Shown: one piece after another, positions 35,722 through 44,394 of the stretch
Numbering within the stretch: position 1 is the first letter of the stretch
Layout: each line of letters starts with the position of its first letter
Assembly: GCA_028278225.1 (NCBI GenBank)
Contig: JANQEU010000099.1
Coordinates: 1-64,000, forward strand
Origin: Cyclobacteriaceae bacterium
GTDB lineage: Bacteria > Bacteroidota > Bacteroidia > Cytophagales > Cyclobacteriaceae
Length of the DNA: 64,000 nt
Reading direction: 5' to 3'
Notes under the pieces: model-generated
What the model was told of the DNA's origin: nothing
Database searches by the model: none
What the model saw: the letters and a program-made list of their open reading frames with translations, nothing else
Program-made: the position numbers and the translations under genes

Positions 35722-36720
35722 TCAATATCCCGGCGCCGGCCCATCCTGTACGCCAACGGGTGTCGAGGAATTAATTGGTTCGAGTGTTTTCAGAAATTTG
35801 TACAGCGCAATGAGCTCCAGATCGGACATTTTGCTGAACGGTCCCCATGGCATTGGGGAACCTTCAATAATCCGGCCGGTGCGAAATCTGTTTATGAAAT
35901 CTTCCCGGGACCAACTCGCCATCCTCCCTGTTTCAGGATCCTGGGTGAGATTGGGTGAAATTACATGCCTGGTTTTATCAATTTCACCATTTTCATCGAT
36001 CATTTCCATCGGGAAACCACCCGCATAATACGGACCGATCCACCCTCCGGTTTGCAGATCCCTGTTCGTGTGACATCCCATGCAATTTGCCACACTTTTG
36101 GCTAAGTATTCACCGTAAAGTACAGTGGAATCCATCCCCGGTGCTACGGGGACATCACCGTCACCGGCAGGCACAATACCACCGATGGCCCAGATTGCCT
36201 TACCCATTAGGTTCCAGGTGTTTTCGGGTCGCTTGTTATCAATGGGTTCAGTAGTTCGAAGATAGGATATTACTGCAGTAAGGTCTTCATCGCTCAGATC
36301 GTAAAATGGCATGAAGTCCATCAACGCTCCACCGTCTTTTTTCACGCCATACCTCATGGCCCTTGCAATTTCACCATCAGTGAAACTGCCGATCCCGGTT
36401 TCCACATCCGTGGTAATGTTGGGAGTAAATACTGTTCCGATAGGTAAGACAAAATTGAACCCACCACTTAATGGGACTTCTTCACCTGCTTCGACCCTGT
36501 TAAATTCACTTGTCGGTGAGTGACAGTGTGCACAGTGAGCGGGACCATACACCAGGTACTTTCCTCTGGCAATTACCGCCGAATCAGGACTGGCGGTTAT
36601 GGCCGGATACGGTGCTTCAAATTTGGTATCATAACCGGTCAGCGCAAAAACGATAAATCCTCCCACCAAAATGACACCGACGATGACAAACCATTTGAGG
36701 GCATGAATAATAAGTCGCAT
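35722..36720 (-). CDS. Diheme cytochrome c, membrane-anchored
   Basis: The 332-residue protein begins with one hydrophobic helix (WFVIVGVILVGGFIVFALTG) and carries two class-I cytochrome c domains with heme motifs CAHCH (about residue 59) and CMGCH (about residue 213). Candidate axial Met ligands occur in DFMPFYDLSD and GSPMPWGPFS. Two-heme cytochromes of this layout often accept electrons from periplasmic dehydrogenases. No dehydrogenase is next to it; it lies alone between two permease units with its own start, so its partner is unknown. Confidence 0.88.
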   Translation of the reverse strand: MRLIIHALKWFVIVGVILVGGFIVFALTGYDTKFEAPYPAITASPDSAVIARGKYLVYGPAHCAHCHSPTSEFNRVEAGEEVPLSGGFNFVLPIGTVFTPNITTDVETGIGSFTDGEIARAMRYGVKKDGGALMDFMPFYDLSDEDLTAVISYLRTTEPIDNKRPENTWNLMGKAIWAIGGIVPAGDGDVPVAPGMDSTVLYGEYLAKSVANCMGCHTNRDLQTGGWIGPYYAGGFPMEMIDENGEIDKTRHVISPNLTQDPETGRMASWSREDFINRFRTGRIIEGSPMPWGPFSKMSDLELIALYKFLKTLEPINSSTPVGVQDGPAPGY

Positions 36721-36979
36721 TGAATTGAGTGATTAGGGTACCTAAAAATAGGCAAGGCCGGTTGAAAATCAAGAATAACCTGAAATTCTGTCCATCTTCT
36801 ACTCAATCATCAGTTGCTCACATCCTCAAAACTTGTGTGGAACCCTGATGTACTGAAGAAATTAAGAGGCAGGAAACCGGGGTCATTGAAAGTCCACAAA
36901 CATGTATGCTTGTGAATAATGCATTTCTACGAAGATTTCGAATACCGTACCTGACAAGATTCGGTATCATTTTGCTACA

Positions 36980-39376
36980 TTATTCATTCCTTAATGAATC
37001 AATGGGATTAGCCGTAGCAACCTTATAGGAGCGATAGCCGACGGTAATAAATACGATTACGGTAGTAAGCGTTAATCCAACAACGAAATATACAGGTCCA
37101 ATTGAGATCCTGTATTCAAATCCATTTAACCACTCCTGAGAGATCTTGTAGCAAAATGGTACGGCAATCACAAAAGAGATGAGTAAAATCAGAACAAACT
37201 CCCTGGTAAAGAACCGGAGAATGTTAAAAACAGAGGCTCCAAATACTTTTCTGATGCCAATATTTTTTCGGTTCAATTCGCTCATAAATGAGGCCATTCC
37301 GTATAATCCGAAAATTCCTATCAGAATCGCCATTGCGGCGAATATCTTAAATGCCGAATAGATCGTATTTTCCAACCTGTAAAAACGCTGTAGTTCTGAT
37401 GACAAAGCTTTTACCTCAAATAGTTCATCAGGTCCATACTTTCTGAAAATATGTTCGAGATCGGAATAGTGTTCACTGATATTCCCGTCAGTAAGCTTGA
37501 GGTTGAGTTGTGCCATTGATTCCGGATAGTATGCCATAATGGTTGGCATAATGGGAGATCGAAGTGAATAAACATTAAAATTTGATGTGACACCCACAAT
37601 CTTACCTCTCCAGCCAAACACTTCCACGGTTGTACCTATCGCAGAATCTGGTGATACTTCGGATTTTTTTAGAAAATCTTCATTCACGATCAATTGAAGG
37701 GTTGAATCATTGTAGAATGTTCCGGATATGTTTCTACCCAGGACTATTGGTATTCCGTATAAGTTGAGATAATCCTGATCGATCAGTTTCACATTGGCAT
37801 TCATCTGTTCTGTTTGTGGCTTGCCCACTATTTCAAAACTGCCACTCCAATTGGAACTGCCCGTGGGGGGAGCCATGCATCTGCTGACATGCTCAACATA
37901 ACTTAATGATTTGTATTCCGTCTTGATGGCATCAGCACGATCTATCAACCTGTCCGGTAACTGAATTTTGTAAACGTGCTCCTGATCAAATCCAAGGTCC
38001 ATCGTCTTGATAAGATTCATTTGGGAAGATACGATCAGGGTAACGATGATCAACAAGTTTGCGATTGTGAATTGGAAAACGACCAAGCTCTTTCGAACAG
38101 AGAATTTACCAGTGGTTTTGGTTAGGGTAATCTGGTTACGAATTGCCGTAACCGGGTTATAATTTGAAAGAATAAGGGCAGGATAAAATCCGGAAAGCAC
38201 CGTAACCACTATCAGTAGGGGGATTGCGAAAAAGAGAACATACTGATCGTATCCAATTTCAAATGAAACACCCTGTACGAATGAATTGATTTCTGCAATA
38301 ACGTACTGACCTATAGTAAAGGCAAGAATTCCAGCGATAACAACCAGGAAGAAAGTTTCACTGATAAACTGCATAACCAGATTGTTTCTTGTACCACCCA
38401 GCGTTTTTCGAATTCCTACTTCCTTTGAACGCATGACCGCCTGTGCTGTGGCAAGGTTTATGAAGTTCAAAATCGATATCAGTAAGATTATTAAAACCAG
38501 TGCGATTGATCCATACAAAACCTGGGACGGTAGCACATAGGAGGTATTGCCTTCGTACATTTCATTGGTATGGATATCCCCTAACGGTTGAAGTATGAAA
38601 GTTGTCCTGTCCTTCGTGTATTGATCCAGGTGTAAACTCGCTATTTTATTGATCTCATCTACCAACAAATTATGGTCATCATCCGGCCTGGTCACAACAT
38701 ACGCGAAAGCACTTGAATATGACCCCCAACTTTCCATCCATTCCTTATTGATCGAATAGAAAGTAGTATAGGAAACCAGCATGTTGAAAGGTGTATTGGT
38801 ATTCGTTGGTGAATCTTCAAGAATACCAACGATTTCCAGATTGAACTTTTCATCGAAAGTGATGAACCTGCCGATGGGGTTGTCATTGCTGAAATATTTT
38901 TTGGCAAGTTTTTCAGTAAGAAAAACTTTATTCATCTCATCCAATGCCTCAGGGCTACGCCCGGTTATGATCTTAAAATCAAGCTGATCAAGGAAGCTCG
39001 AATTTGTGAATAATACGCCAGTTTCCCTGAATATGTGATGTTGCTGATTGTGGTCAAACTCAATGGTCCCGTCTTCAGGGCCATGTAATGTAATTACGTC
39101 TTCGATCAAGCGTTTATTTTCGTAGAGGGTCAATCCCATAGGGTTGGGCAACATTCCGCCATAGTGCATTCCACTTTCTGTTCGGACATGTCTTACTATT
39201 CGATATATGTTGTCCCTGTTCTCATGAAACTTATCAAATGTTAATTCATGTCTGAGGATGGTGAAAAGAACAAGACAGCACATGATCCCCAGACTAAGTC
39301 CAAAGACACTTACAAAAACGTAAAACTTATTCTTTTTGAAATTTCGAAATGCGGTGATCAGGTAATTGTAAAACAT
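36980..39376 (-). CDS. FtsX-like ABC transporter permease (MacB type)
   Basis: This 798-residue permease is more divergent than the three-gene set but has the same layout: N-terminal helix (VFVSVFGLSLGIMCCLVL), a periplasmic domain, the FtsX block with VMRSKEVGIRKTLGGTRNN, a second periplasmic part and a final FtsX block with LNRKNIGIRKVFGASVFN and C-terminal NPIDSLRNE. It is monocistronic, separated from the cytochrome gene by 259 bases. A sigma-54-like candidate (39402-39417) lies in front. No ATPase gene is nearby. Confidence 0.9.
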   Translation of the reverse strand: MFYNYLITAFRNFKKNKFYVFVSVFGLSLGIMCCLVLFTILRHELTFDKFHENRDNIYRIVRHVRTESGMHYGGMLPNPMGLTLYENKRLIEDVITLHGPEDGTIEFDHNQQHHIFRETGVLFTNSSFLDQLDFKIITGRSPEALDEMNKVFLTEKLAKKYFSNDNPIGRFITFDEKFNLEIVGILEDSPTNTNTPFNMLVSYTTFYSINKEWMESWGSYSSAFAYVVTRPDDDHNLLVDEINKIASLHLDQYTKDRTTFILQPLGDIHTNEMYEGNTSYVLPSQVLYGSIALVLIILLISILNFINLATAQAVMRSKEVGIRKTLGGTRNNLVMQFISETFFLVVIAGILAFTIGQYVIAEINSFVQGVSFEIGYDQYVLFFAIPLLIVVTVLSGFYPALILSNYNPVTAIRNQITLTKTTGKFSVRKSLVVFQFTIANLLIIVTLIVSSQMNLIKTMDLGFDQEHVYKIQLPDRLIDRADAIKTEYKSLSYVEHVSRCMAPPTGSSNWSGSFEIVGKPQTEQMNANVKLIDQDYLNLYGIPIVLGRNISGTFYNDSTLQLIVNEDFLKKSEVSPDSAIGTTVEVFGWRGKIVGVTSNFNVYSLRSPIMPTIMAYYPESMAQLNLKLTDGNISEHYSDLEHIFRKYGPDELFEVKALSSELQRFYRLENTIYSAFKIFAAMAILIGIFGLYGMASFMSELNRKNIGIRKVFGASVFNILRFFTREFVLILLISFVIAVPFCYKISQEWLNGFEYRISIGPVYFVVGLTLTTVIVFITVGYRSYKVATANPIDSLRNE

Positions 39377-39401
39377 TCTTTGTTGATGTTATAATACATT
39401 G

Positions 39402-39417
39402 TGCCAATGGCAGGCCA
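39402..39417 (-). promoter_or_regulatory. Sigma-54-like promoter candidate before divergent permease
   Basis: The minus-strand sequence TGGCCTGCCATTGGCA has GG, ten bases, then GC, as required for sigma-54 -24/-12 elements; the -12 half reads TGGC rather than TTGC. It ends 26 bases before the permease start codon. The site also contains a partial palindrome (TGCCAATGGCA), so an alternative is a repressor site. Confidence 0.35.
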
Positions 39418-39595
39418 ATGGCTTAAGTATCACAATATCAGGAATATGTGACTGGAATTACAAATTGGATCTGTTTCAAAAAGAAACAAATGTATGAATA
39501 TGGAACAGTCGTTTGTATTACCATTCCAATAAGTTTTTCTGAATTTGAAATCGATATGCGCATAACTTTGGTTGAGAAAGAAATATTGATAACTT

Positions 39596-40162
39596 ATGAC
39601 CATAGTAAAAGTTCTTTTCCTTTCTATCCTAAGCCTGCTGGCTTCATCGTCTATCGCACAAGTGATCGCCGGATCAGCTACCGAAGTAGCACCGCTGATG
39701 AATGGTCTGGAAGTTCCAAATGCTACCCTTTACGACCTTGATAACAAACCTGTTGATGTAAAAGAGATTACCTCTCAAAACCCCAGTGTGATCATATTTT
39801 ACAGGGGCAGTTGGTGTCCGTATTGCAATCGACAATTGGCCGGACTTCAGGAAGTGGAATCCCAAATACGTGATCTTGGGTTTCAGATTATCGCTATAAG
39901 TCCGGATACTCCTGAGAATATGAGAAAGACCGTCGATAAGAATGAATTGACCTATACTGTTCTTTCTGATAATTCCATTGAGTTTGCCGGTAAGATGGGT
40001 CTCGCTTTTGTGGACCATAAGAATCGTACCTTACCTGTTCCCGCGGTTTATTTAGTGGATACAACCGGGATGGTACAGTTCAATTATGTGAATCCGAATT
40101 ATAAAGTTCGACCGTCCCCGGAGTTGCTATTGAAGGCTGCGGAGCTGATGGTGAGGGAGTAG
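39596..40162 (+). CDS. Secreted peroxiredoxin-like (AhpC/TSA) protein
   Basis: The 188-residue product has a signal peptide (VKVLFLSILSLLASSSIAQ) and a thioredoxin-fold AhpC/TSA domain. The active-site segment is YRGSWCPYCNRQL, with a CxxC in place of a single peroxidatic Cys; this form is typical of peroxiredoxin-like proteins of the PrxU/thiol-reductase type. A cis-Pro region is seen in LPVPAVYLVDTTG. It should reduce peroxides or disulfides in the periplasm. It is followed after 13 bases by an octamer-repeat array, so it is likely monocistronic. Confidence 0.85.
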   Translation: MTIVKVLFLSILSLLASSSIAQVIAGSATEVAPLMNGLEVPNATLYDLDNKPVDVKEITSQNPSVIIFYRGSWCPYCNRQLAGLQEVESQIRDLGFQIIAISPDTPENMRKTVDKNELTYTVLSDNSIEFAGKMGLAFVDHKNRTLPVPAVYLVDTTGMVQFNYVNPNYKVRPSPELLLKAAELMVRE

Positions 40163-40175
40163 ACTGGTTATATAT

Positions 40176-40248
40176 TGGTTAAACAGTTGAGTGGTTAAAC
40201 GGTTAAACAGTTGAGTGGTTGAACGGTTGAACAGTTAAGCGGTTGAAG
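40176..40248. repeat. 8-bp GTTRARYR repeat array 1
   Basis: About nine head-to-tail units of the octamer GTTRARYR (for example GTTAAACA, GTTGAGTG, GTTGAACG) fill this stretch. Nearly all differences between units are A/G or C/T changes at fixed positions. It starts 13 bases after the peroxiredoxin stop codon and ends about 70 bases before the next gene. Similar arrays occur at three more places within 2.8 kb. Confidence 0.85.
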
Positions 40249-40318
40249 GGCTGATTGAGGATTTTAGGAAATTTGGGGTTAAACAACTATTTTTCGTGAT
40301 CGATAACCTAACAAAATC

Positions 40319-40750
40319 ATGACTGAAAGAACGAAACCTGCTACCTGGTTCTGGATTGTAGCTGTACTGGGCTTCCTTTGGGATGCGGCTGGATGTTACA
40401 ACTATATAGCTGCCGTTACCATTTCGGAAGAAGCATTAAGTGCTCTCCCGGACGCGGAGCGGGGACTTTATGAAGATCTTCCACTATGGGCCACATCTGC
40501 CTTTGCTATTGCAGTTTGGGCCGGAGTGCTTGGAACACTACTACTACTGCTAAGAAAAGCGATTGCATATCAGGTATTGATCATTTCTTTTATCGCCATT
40601 ATCATCCAGATGATCTACAACATTTTCATTAGTGAAATGCTGGATGTTTATGGAGCCGGTGGACTTGTTTTACCGATTGTAGTAATAGTCATCGCTGCAT
40701 TCCTGATATGGTTTGCGAAAACCTCAAAGAACAGGGGCTGGATATCCTAA
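40319..40750 (+). CDS. Four-helix membrane protein of unknown function
   Basis: The 143-residue protein has four hydrophobic helices (about residues 11-32, 58-80, 85-107 and 116-134) with little soluble sequence; segments include WFWIVAVLGFLWDAAGCYNY and LPIVVIVIAAFLIWF. Similar small membrane proteins are common in Bacteroidota, usually as hypothetical proteins. I do not assign a function. It lies between octamer-repeat arrays 1 and 2. Confidence 0.75.
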   Translation: MTERTKPATWFWIVAVLGFLWDAAGCYNYIAAVTISEEALSALPDAERGLYEDLPLWATSAFAIAVWAGVLGTLLLLLRKAIAYQVLIISFIAIIIQMIYNIFISEMLDVYGAGGLVLPIVVIVIAAFLIWFAKTSKNRGWIS

Positions 40751-40887
40751 ATATTTCTTCCTGACCGTTGAGCCCGTCTCGTTGATTGACCGCGTTTGTT
40801 TATCTATCTGAGAAGCTGATTGGTGTAAGCGGAAATTTGTTTCATTTTGGGACAATAATTTGTTTTAATGTGAAACAATGTTTTGTT

Positions 40888-40977
40888 TAGTTGAATGGTT
40901 GAGTGGTTAAATAGTTGAATGGTTAAACAGTTAAACAGTGAGATGGTTGAACAGTTGAACGGTTAAATGGTTAAATG
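40888..40977. repeat. 8-bp GTTRARYR repeat array 2
   Basis: About eleven octamer units (GTTGAATG, GTTAAACA, GTTAAATG and variants) run without interruption to the start of the four-helix-bundle gene. The last unit, GTTAAATG, supplies the gene's ATG start codon at 40975. A perfect 8-base inverted repeat (TTGTTTCA at 40837-40844, TGAAACAA at 40871-40878) lies just before the array. Confidence 0.85.
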
Positions 40978-41349
40978 AAAGAAAATAGTCTGGAAGACCT
41001 AAAAGTGTGGCAAGAGGGTAGGAAGTTTCGTAAAAAGATTTCTAAAATACTAAAAGAATTTCCTACTGATGAGAAGTATAGGTTGATTGATCAGTTGTTG
41101 CGGTCATCAAGATCCATTACGGCAAATATTGCTGAGGGACATGGAAGGTTTCACTACCAAGAAAATATTCAATTCTGTCGACAATCCCGAGGAAGTCTTA
41201 CTGAGGTTTTTGATCATCTCACATGTGCAATCGATGAAGGATTCATTTCACAAGAGGTTTTTAATGAATTGTATAGTGATTATCTGAATCTGCTAAAAAT
41301 GATCAATGGATATATCGTATATCTGAGGAAGCGGAAAGAAGATGGTTGA
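40975..41349 (+). CDS. Four-helix-bundle protein (S23/intervening-sequence type)
   Basis: The 124-residue protein matches the S23/23S rRNA intervening-sequence four-helix-bundle family: LEDLKVWQEGRKFRKKISKI (helix 1), YRLIDQLLRSSRSITANIAEG (helix 2), NIQFCRQSRGSLTEVFDHL (helix 3) and a final helix to about residue 115. Related proteins include the Avd accessory factor of diversity-generating retroelements, a pentameric nucleic-acid binder, but no reverse transcriptase or variable repeat is visible here. Both ends of the gene lie inside octamer-repeat arrays: the ATG is in the last unit of array 2 and the TGA in the first unit of array 3. The repeat-plus-gene unit therefore looks inserted between unrelated genes. 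Function is unknown. Confidence 0.85.
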   Translation: MKENSLEDLKVWQEGRKFRKKISKILKEFPTDEKYRLIDQLLRSSRSITANIAEGHGRFHYQENIQFCRQSRGSLTEVFDHLTCAIDEGFISQEVFNELYSDYLNLLKMINGYIVYLRKRKEDG

Positions 41350-41466
41350 ATGTTGGTTAGTTGAAAAGTTAAATAGTTAAACAGTTAAATGGTTAAACGG
41401 TTAAACAGTTGAACAGTAAAAGATTAAAGGGTTAGTTTTTGACCGCTAAACATTTGAATGGTTAAT
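41344..41466. repeat. 8-bp GTTRARYR repeat array 3
   Basis: The array begins with GTTGAATG, which contains the stop codon of the four-helix-bundle gene, and continues with less regular units (GTTAAATA, GTTAAACA, GTTAAATG, GTTAAACG, GTTGAACA and others), degrading to A/T-rich sequence before the start of the regulator gene. Confidence 0.8.
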
Positions 41467-41483
41467 AAGTGACTACCTCCGCT

Positions 41484-42854
41484 ATGAGCAAAAAGAAAGG
41501 TCACATACTCATTATAGACGATGATCAGGATGTACTATTCACTGCAAAAACCATCCTGAAGCGGGAATACGAAACGATCACAACAGAAAGTACTCCCAAT
41601 CGTCTGGAGGCATTAATGCGCAAAGAAAACATCGATCTCATTATACTTGATATGAATTTCAAGGCCGGAGTAACTTCCGGAAATGAGGGAATATTCTGGC
41701 TGAGAAAGATCAAAGAGCTGGCTCCCGATGTGCATGTACTTATGAATACTGCCTACGGAGATATTCAGCTTGCGGTAGAATCGATGAAATTGGGTGCGGT
41801 AGATTTCCTTGTAAAGCCGTGGGAAAAGGAAGTTTTGCTTTCTACCGTAAATACGGTTTTTGAACTTAGAAAATCCCAGAAGAAGGTTGAAAAGCTGAAA
41901 GGAAGGGAATCTGCACTTATCAAGGATATTGATTCGGGGTTCGGGGAATTGATCTTTTCATCTGACAAGATGGCGAATGTGATGGACACTATTAACAGAG
42001 TGGCTGAAACTGACGCATCCGTTTTAATCCTTGGTGAGAACGGTACAGGAAAAGAGATCATAGCGAGAACTATTCACAGGATATCCCATCGAAGTACTGA
42101 ATCTCTGATAAAGGTAGACATGGGGGCAATTACGGAAAGCCTGTTTGAATCGGAATTGTTTGGTCATGTAAAAGGAGCCTTTACAGACGCAAAGGAAGAT
42201 CGTCCCGGCCGGTTCGAAATTGCCGATGGAGGTACCATTTTTCTGGATGAAATCGGTAATCTCAGCGTGGCAATGCAAGTTAAACTATTGTCTGTCCTGC
42301 AAAATAGTACAGTGTGTCGTGTGGGTTCTTCGAAAGTAGTTCCCTTTGATGTGCGGGTGGTCTCGGCGACCAATATGCCGATCTATGATATGATAAACTC
42401 CGGAGAATTCCGTCAGGATCTCCTTTATCGCATAAATACTGTAGAAATTGAAATCCCGGCGCTTCGTGAAAGGAAAGAAGATATTTTGACATTGGCAAAT
42501 CACTTTTTGGATCAGTATACCGGGAAATATCAGAAACCAGGCATGACCATTGACCCTAAAGCTGTCAGACAACTGGAGACCTATCCCTGGCCCGGGAATA
42601 TTCGTGAACTTCAGCACGCAATCGAACGGGCAGTGATCATGAGCCGTAGTCGTTTGCTAACTGCAAATGATTTCCTGATGCCAAAAAAGGTGGTAACACC
42701 TAAAGAAAGCTCCTTAAAGGTGGAAGATGTCGAGAAGAATACCATTCAGCAAGCTATCAGCAAGCATGAGGGTAATCTCAGTAAAGCGAGTGAGGAATTA
42801 GGAATTGGCAGAACTACATTGTACAGGAAAATGAAGAAGTACGGAATCGATTGA
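41484..42854 (+). CDS. NtrC-family sigma-54-dependent response regulator
   Basis: The ATG at 41484 is preferred over the upstream GTG at 41469. The 456-residue protein has a receiver domain (about 7-125, phosphoacceptor Asp about 56 in LIILDMNF, acidic DDD triad near residue 12), an AAA+ sigma-54 interaction domain (Walker A GENGTGKEIIAR, Walker B GGTIFLDEIGN), and a C-terminal Fis-type HTH (SKASEELGIGRTTLYRKMKK). The loop contacting sigma-54, normally GAFTGA, reads GAFTDA. The cognate kinase gene follows 95 bases downstream across repeat array 4. Target genes are unknown, but sigma-54-like sequences occur before the permease genes. Confidence 0.93.
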   Translation: MSKKKGHILIIDDDQDVLFTAKTILKREYETITTESTPNRLEALMRKENIDLIILDMNFKAGVTSGNEGIFWLRKIKELAPDVHVLMNTAYGDIQLAVESMKLGAVDFLVKPWEKEVLLSTVNTVFELRKSQKKVEKLKGRESALIKDIDSGFGELIFSSDKMANVMDTINRVAETDASVLILGENGTGKEIIARTIHRISHRSTESLIKVDMGAITESLFESELFGHVKGAFTDAKEDRPGRFEIADGGTIFLDEIGNLSVAMQVKLLSVLQNSTVCRVGSSKVVPFDVRVVSATNMPIYDMINSGEFRQDLLYRINTVEIEIPALRERKEDILTLANHFLDQYTGKYQKPGMTIDPKAVRQLETYPWPGNIRELQHAIERAVIMSRSRLLTANDFLMPKKVVTPKESSLKVEDVEKNTIQQAISKHEGNLSKASEELGIGRTTLYRKMKKYGID

Positions 42855-42863
42855 TTTGGATAA

Positions 42864-42940
42864 ATGGTTTAGATAGTTGAACGGTTGAATGGTTGAATGG
42901 TTGAATGGTTAAACGGTTAAACAGTTAAACGGTTAAACTG
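42864..42940. repeat. 8-bp GTTRARYR repeat array 4
   Basis: About nine octamer units (GTTGAACG, several GTTGAATG, GTTAAACG, GTTAAACA) fill most of the gap between the regulator stop codon and the kinase start. This would place the repeats inside a two-gene transcript. Confidence 0.85.
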
Positions 42941-42949
42941 TGGTGTATT

Positions 42950-44290
42950 TTGAGGTTTAGAATTCAAATAGTCCTACGTCTCATACTGATCCTGGTATTT
43001 GGCTGGGCTGCTTTTTATTTTATTGCCCGAACCTCATTTTGGCTGCTCTTTTTCTGGTTCATCTTGTTTGCCATACTCTTATTAATTGATCTTGTCCGCT
43101 ATGTCGAAAAATCCAACAGGGATTTGAGTAATTTTTTGGTGGCTATTCAGCAGAATGATTTTTCTAATATCTATCCCGAAAAAAAAAGTAGATCAAAAGC
43201 GCTCTACCGGGCTTTCAATATCATCACAAGGGAGTTTATCAAATTAAGAAGTGAGAAAGAGTCCAATTTTCATTTTCTTAAGACAGTCGTTGAGCATAGT
43301 GGAGTTCCTCTTTTGGCGTATGACACAAGGCAACGAAAAATCACATTGGTGAACGAGGCCGCCAAGGAACTGTTCCACATCCCTCATTTGACCAAACTGG
43401 AGTCCCTCAGCAGGATCAACCAGGAATTACTTGACACTGTAATGGATCTAAAGAGTAATGAAAAAGTACTGCTGAAAACAGAGATAAATGGTGAGATCTT
43501 CCATCTTTCGGTACTAGCCAAAGAATTAGTACTGCAGCAGGAGCGATTCAAGGTATTAGCCTTTCATAACATCAACTCAGAACTTGACCAAAATGAAATT
43601 GAATCCTGGCAAAAACTGATAAGGGTACTGACACATGAAATCAAGAATAGTGTGATCCCAATCTCGACTCTCACCGAAGTGATCAACCATATGATAATTG
43701 ATGAAGAGGGCAGGCCCATCTCTCTTTCTGACCTGGATGAAGAGGAAAATGACGATCTGAGGACCAGCCTTCAAACCATTGAAAAGAGAAGTAAAGGGCT
43801 TGTTCGCTTTGTGGCTTCATATGGTGATCTGGCAAAAGTCCCAAGGCCACAGCTTGAGGTATGTGATGTTAAAGAACTCATAAGTCAGATTGTGGATCTG
43901 GAACGGCAGGAAGCGGAGAAAAGAGGTATAACAATAACTACAGACTTGCCAGACCGTGAGGTTACTCACCTGCTGGATCAGCAGATGATGGAGCAGGTCC
44001 TGATCAATTTGATCAAGAATGCAATTGAAGTGTTGGATGGTCAAAAGGACGCCCGGATCATTTTATCCCTGACGAAACCCGGTCAATCCGTATCCATCAG
44101 GGTAATGGACAATGGTCCCGGGATGGACCGTGATACGTTGGAAAATATCTTTGTCCCGTTTTACACTACAAAAGAGGGTGGTAGTGGAATTGGTCTGAGT
44201 CTTTCCCGTCAGATCGTAAGAGCGCACAAAGGAAATCTAAGAGTTTCAAGCAAACCGGGGGAGGGAACAGTTTTTGAGATAATGATCTGA
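42950..44290 (+). CDS. NtrB/NtrY-type sensor histidine kinase
   Basis: The likely start is the TTG at 42950, giving 446 residues; no in-frame ATG precedes the first membrane helix. Two hydrophobic helices at about 8-26 and 29-48 (FGWAAFYFIARTSFWLLFFW region) are followed by a PAS-like domain (about 110-220), a HisKA-like dimerisation helix with phospho-His at about 229 in LTHEIKNS, and a HATPase domain with N box NLIKNAIEVL, G1 DNGPGMD and G2 GGSGIGLSLS. It pairs with the preceding NtrC-type regulator. The short periplasmic loop argues for a membrane or cytoplasmic signal. Confidence 0.92.
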   Translation: MRFRIQIVLRLILILVFGWAAFYFIARTSFWLLFFWFILFAILLLIDLVRYVEKSNRDLSNFLVAIQQNDFSNIYPEKKSRSKALYRAFNIITREFIKLRSEKESNFHFLKTVVEHSGVPLLAYDTRQRKITLVNEAAKELFHIPHLTKLESLSRINQELLDTVMDLKSNEKVLLKTEINGEIFHLSVLAKELVLQQERFKVLAFHNINSELDQNEIESWQKLIRVLTHEIKNSVIPISTLTEVINHMIIDEEGRPISLSDLDEEENDDLRTSLQTIEKRSKGLVRFVASYGDLAKVPRPQLEVCDVKELISQIVDLERQEAEKRGITITTDLPDREVTHLLDQQMMEQVLINLIKNAIEVLDGQKDARIILSLTKPGQSVSIRVMDNGPGMDRDTLENIFVPFYTTKEGGSGIGLSLSRQIVRAHKGNLRVSSKPGEGTVFEIMI

Positions 44291-44394
44291 TCCACGGAGT
44301 TTTTACAATCCGTCTTCCAAATCCTACAGTTCGGTAACTCTTTTTATTGAACAGGTTATCACTCATTCATTTTTGGGTTGTAATCAAACTCAAA

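Noticed and set aside
40975-41349. Diversity-generating retroelement accessory gene (avd)
   Set aside because: No reverse transcriptase, template repeat or variable repeat is present nearby, so only the general four-helix-bundle family is assigned.
40176-42940. CRISPR array
   Set aside because: The repeats are contiguous 8-mers with no unique spacers and there are no cas genes.
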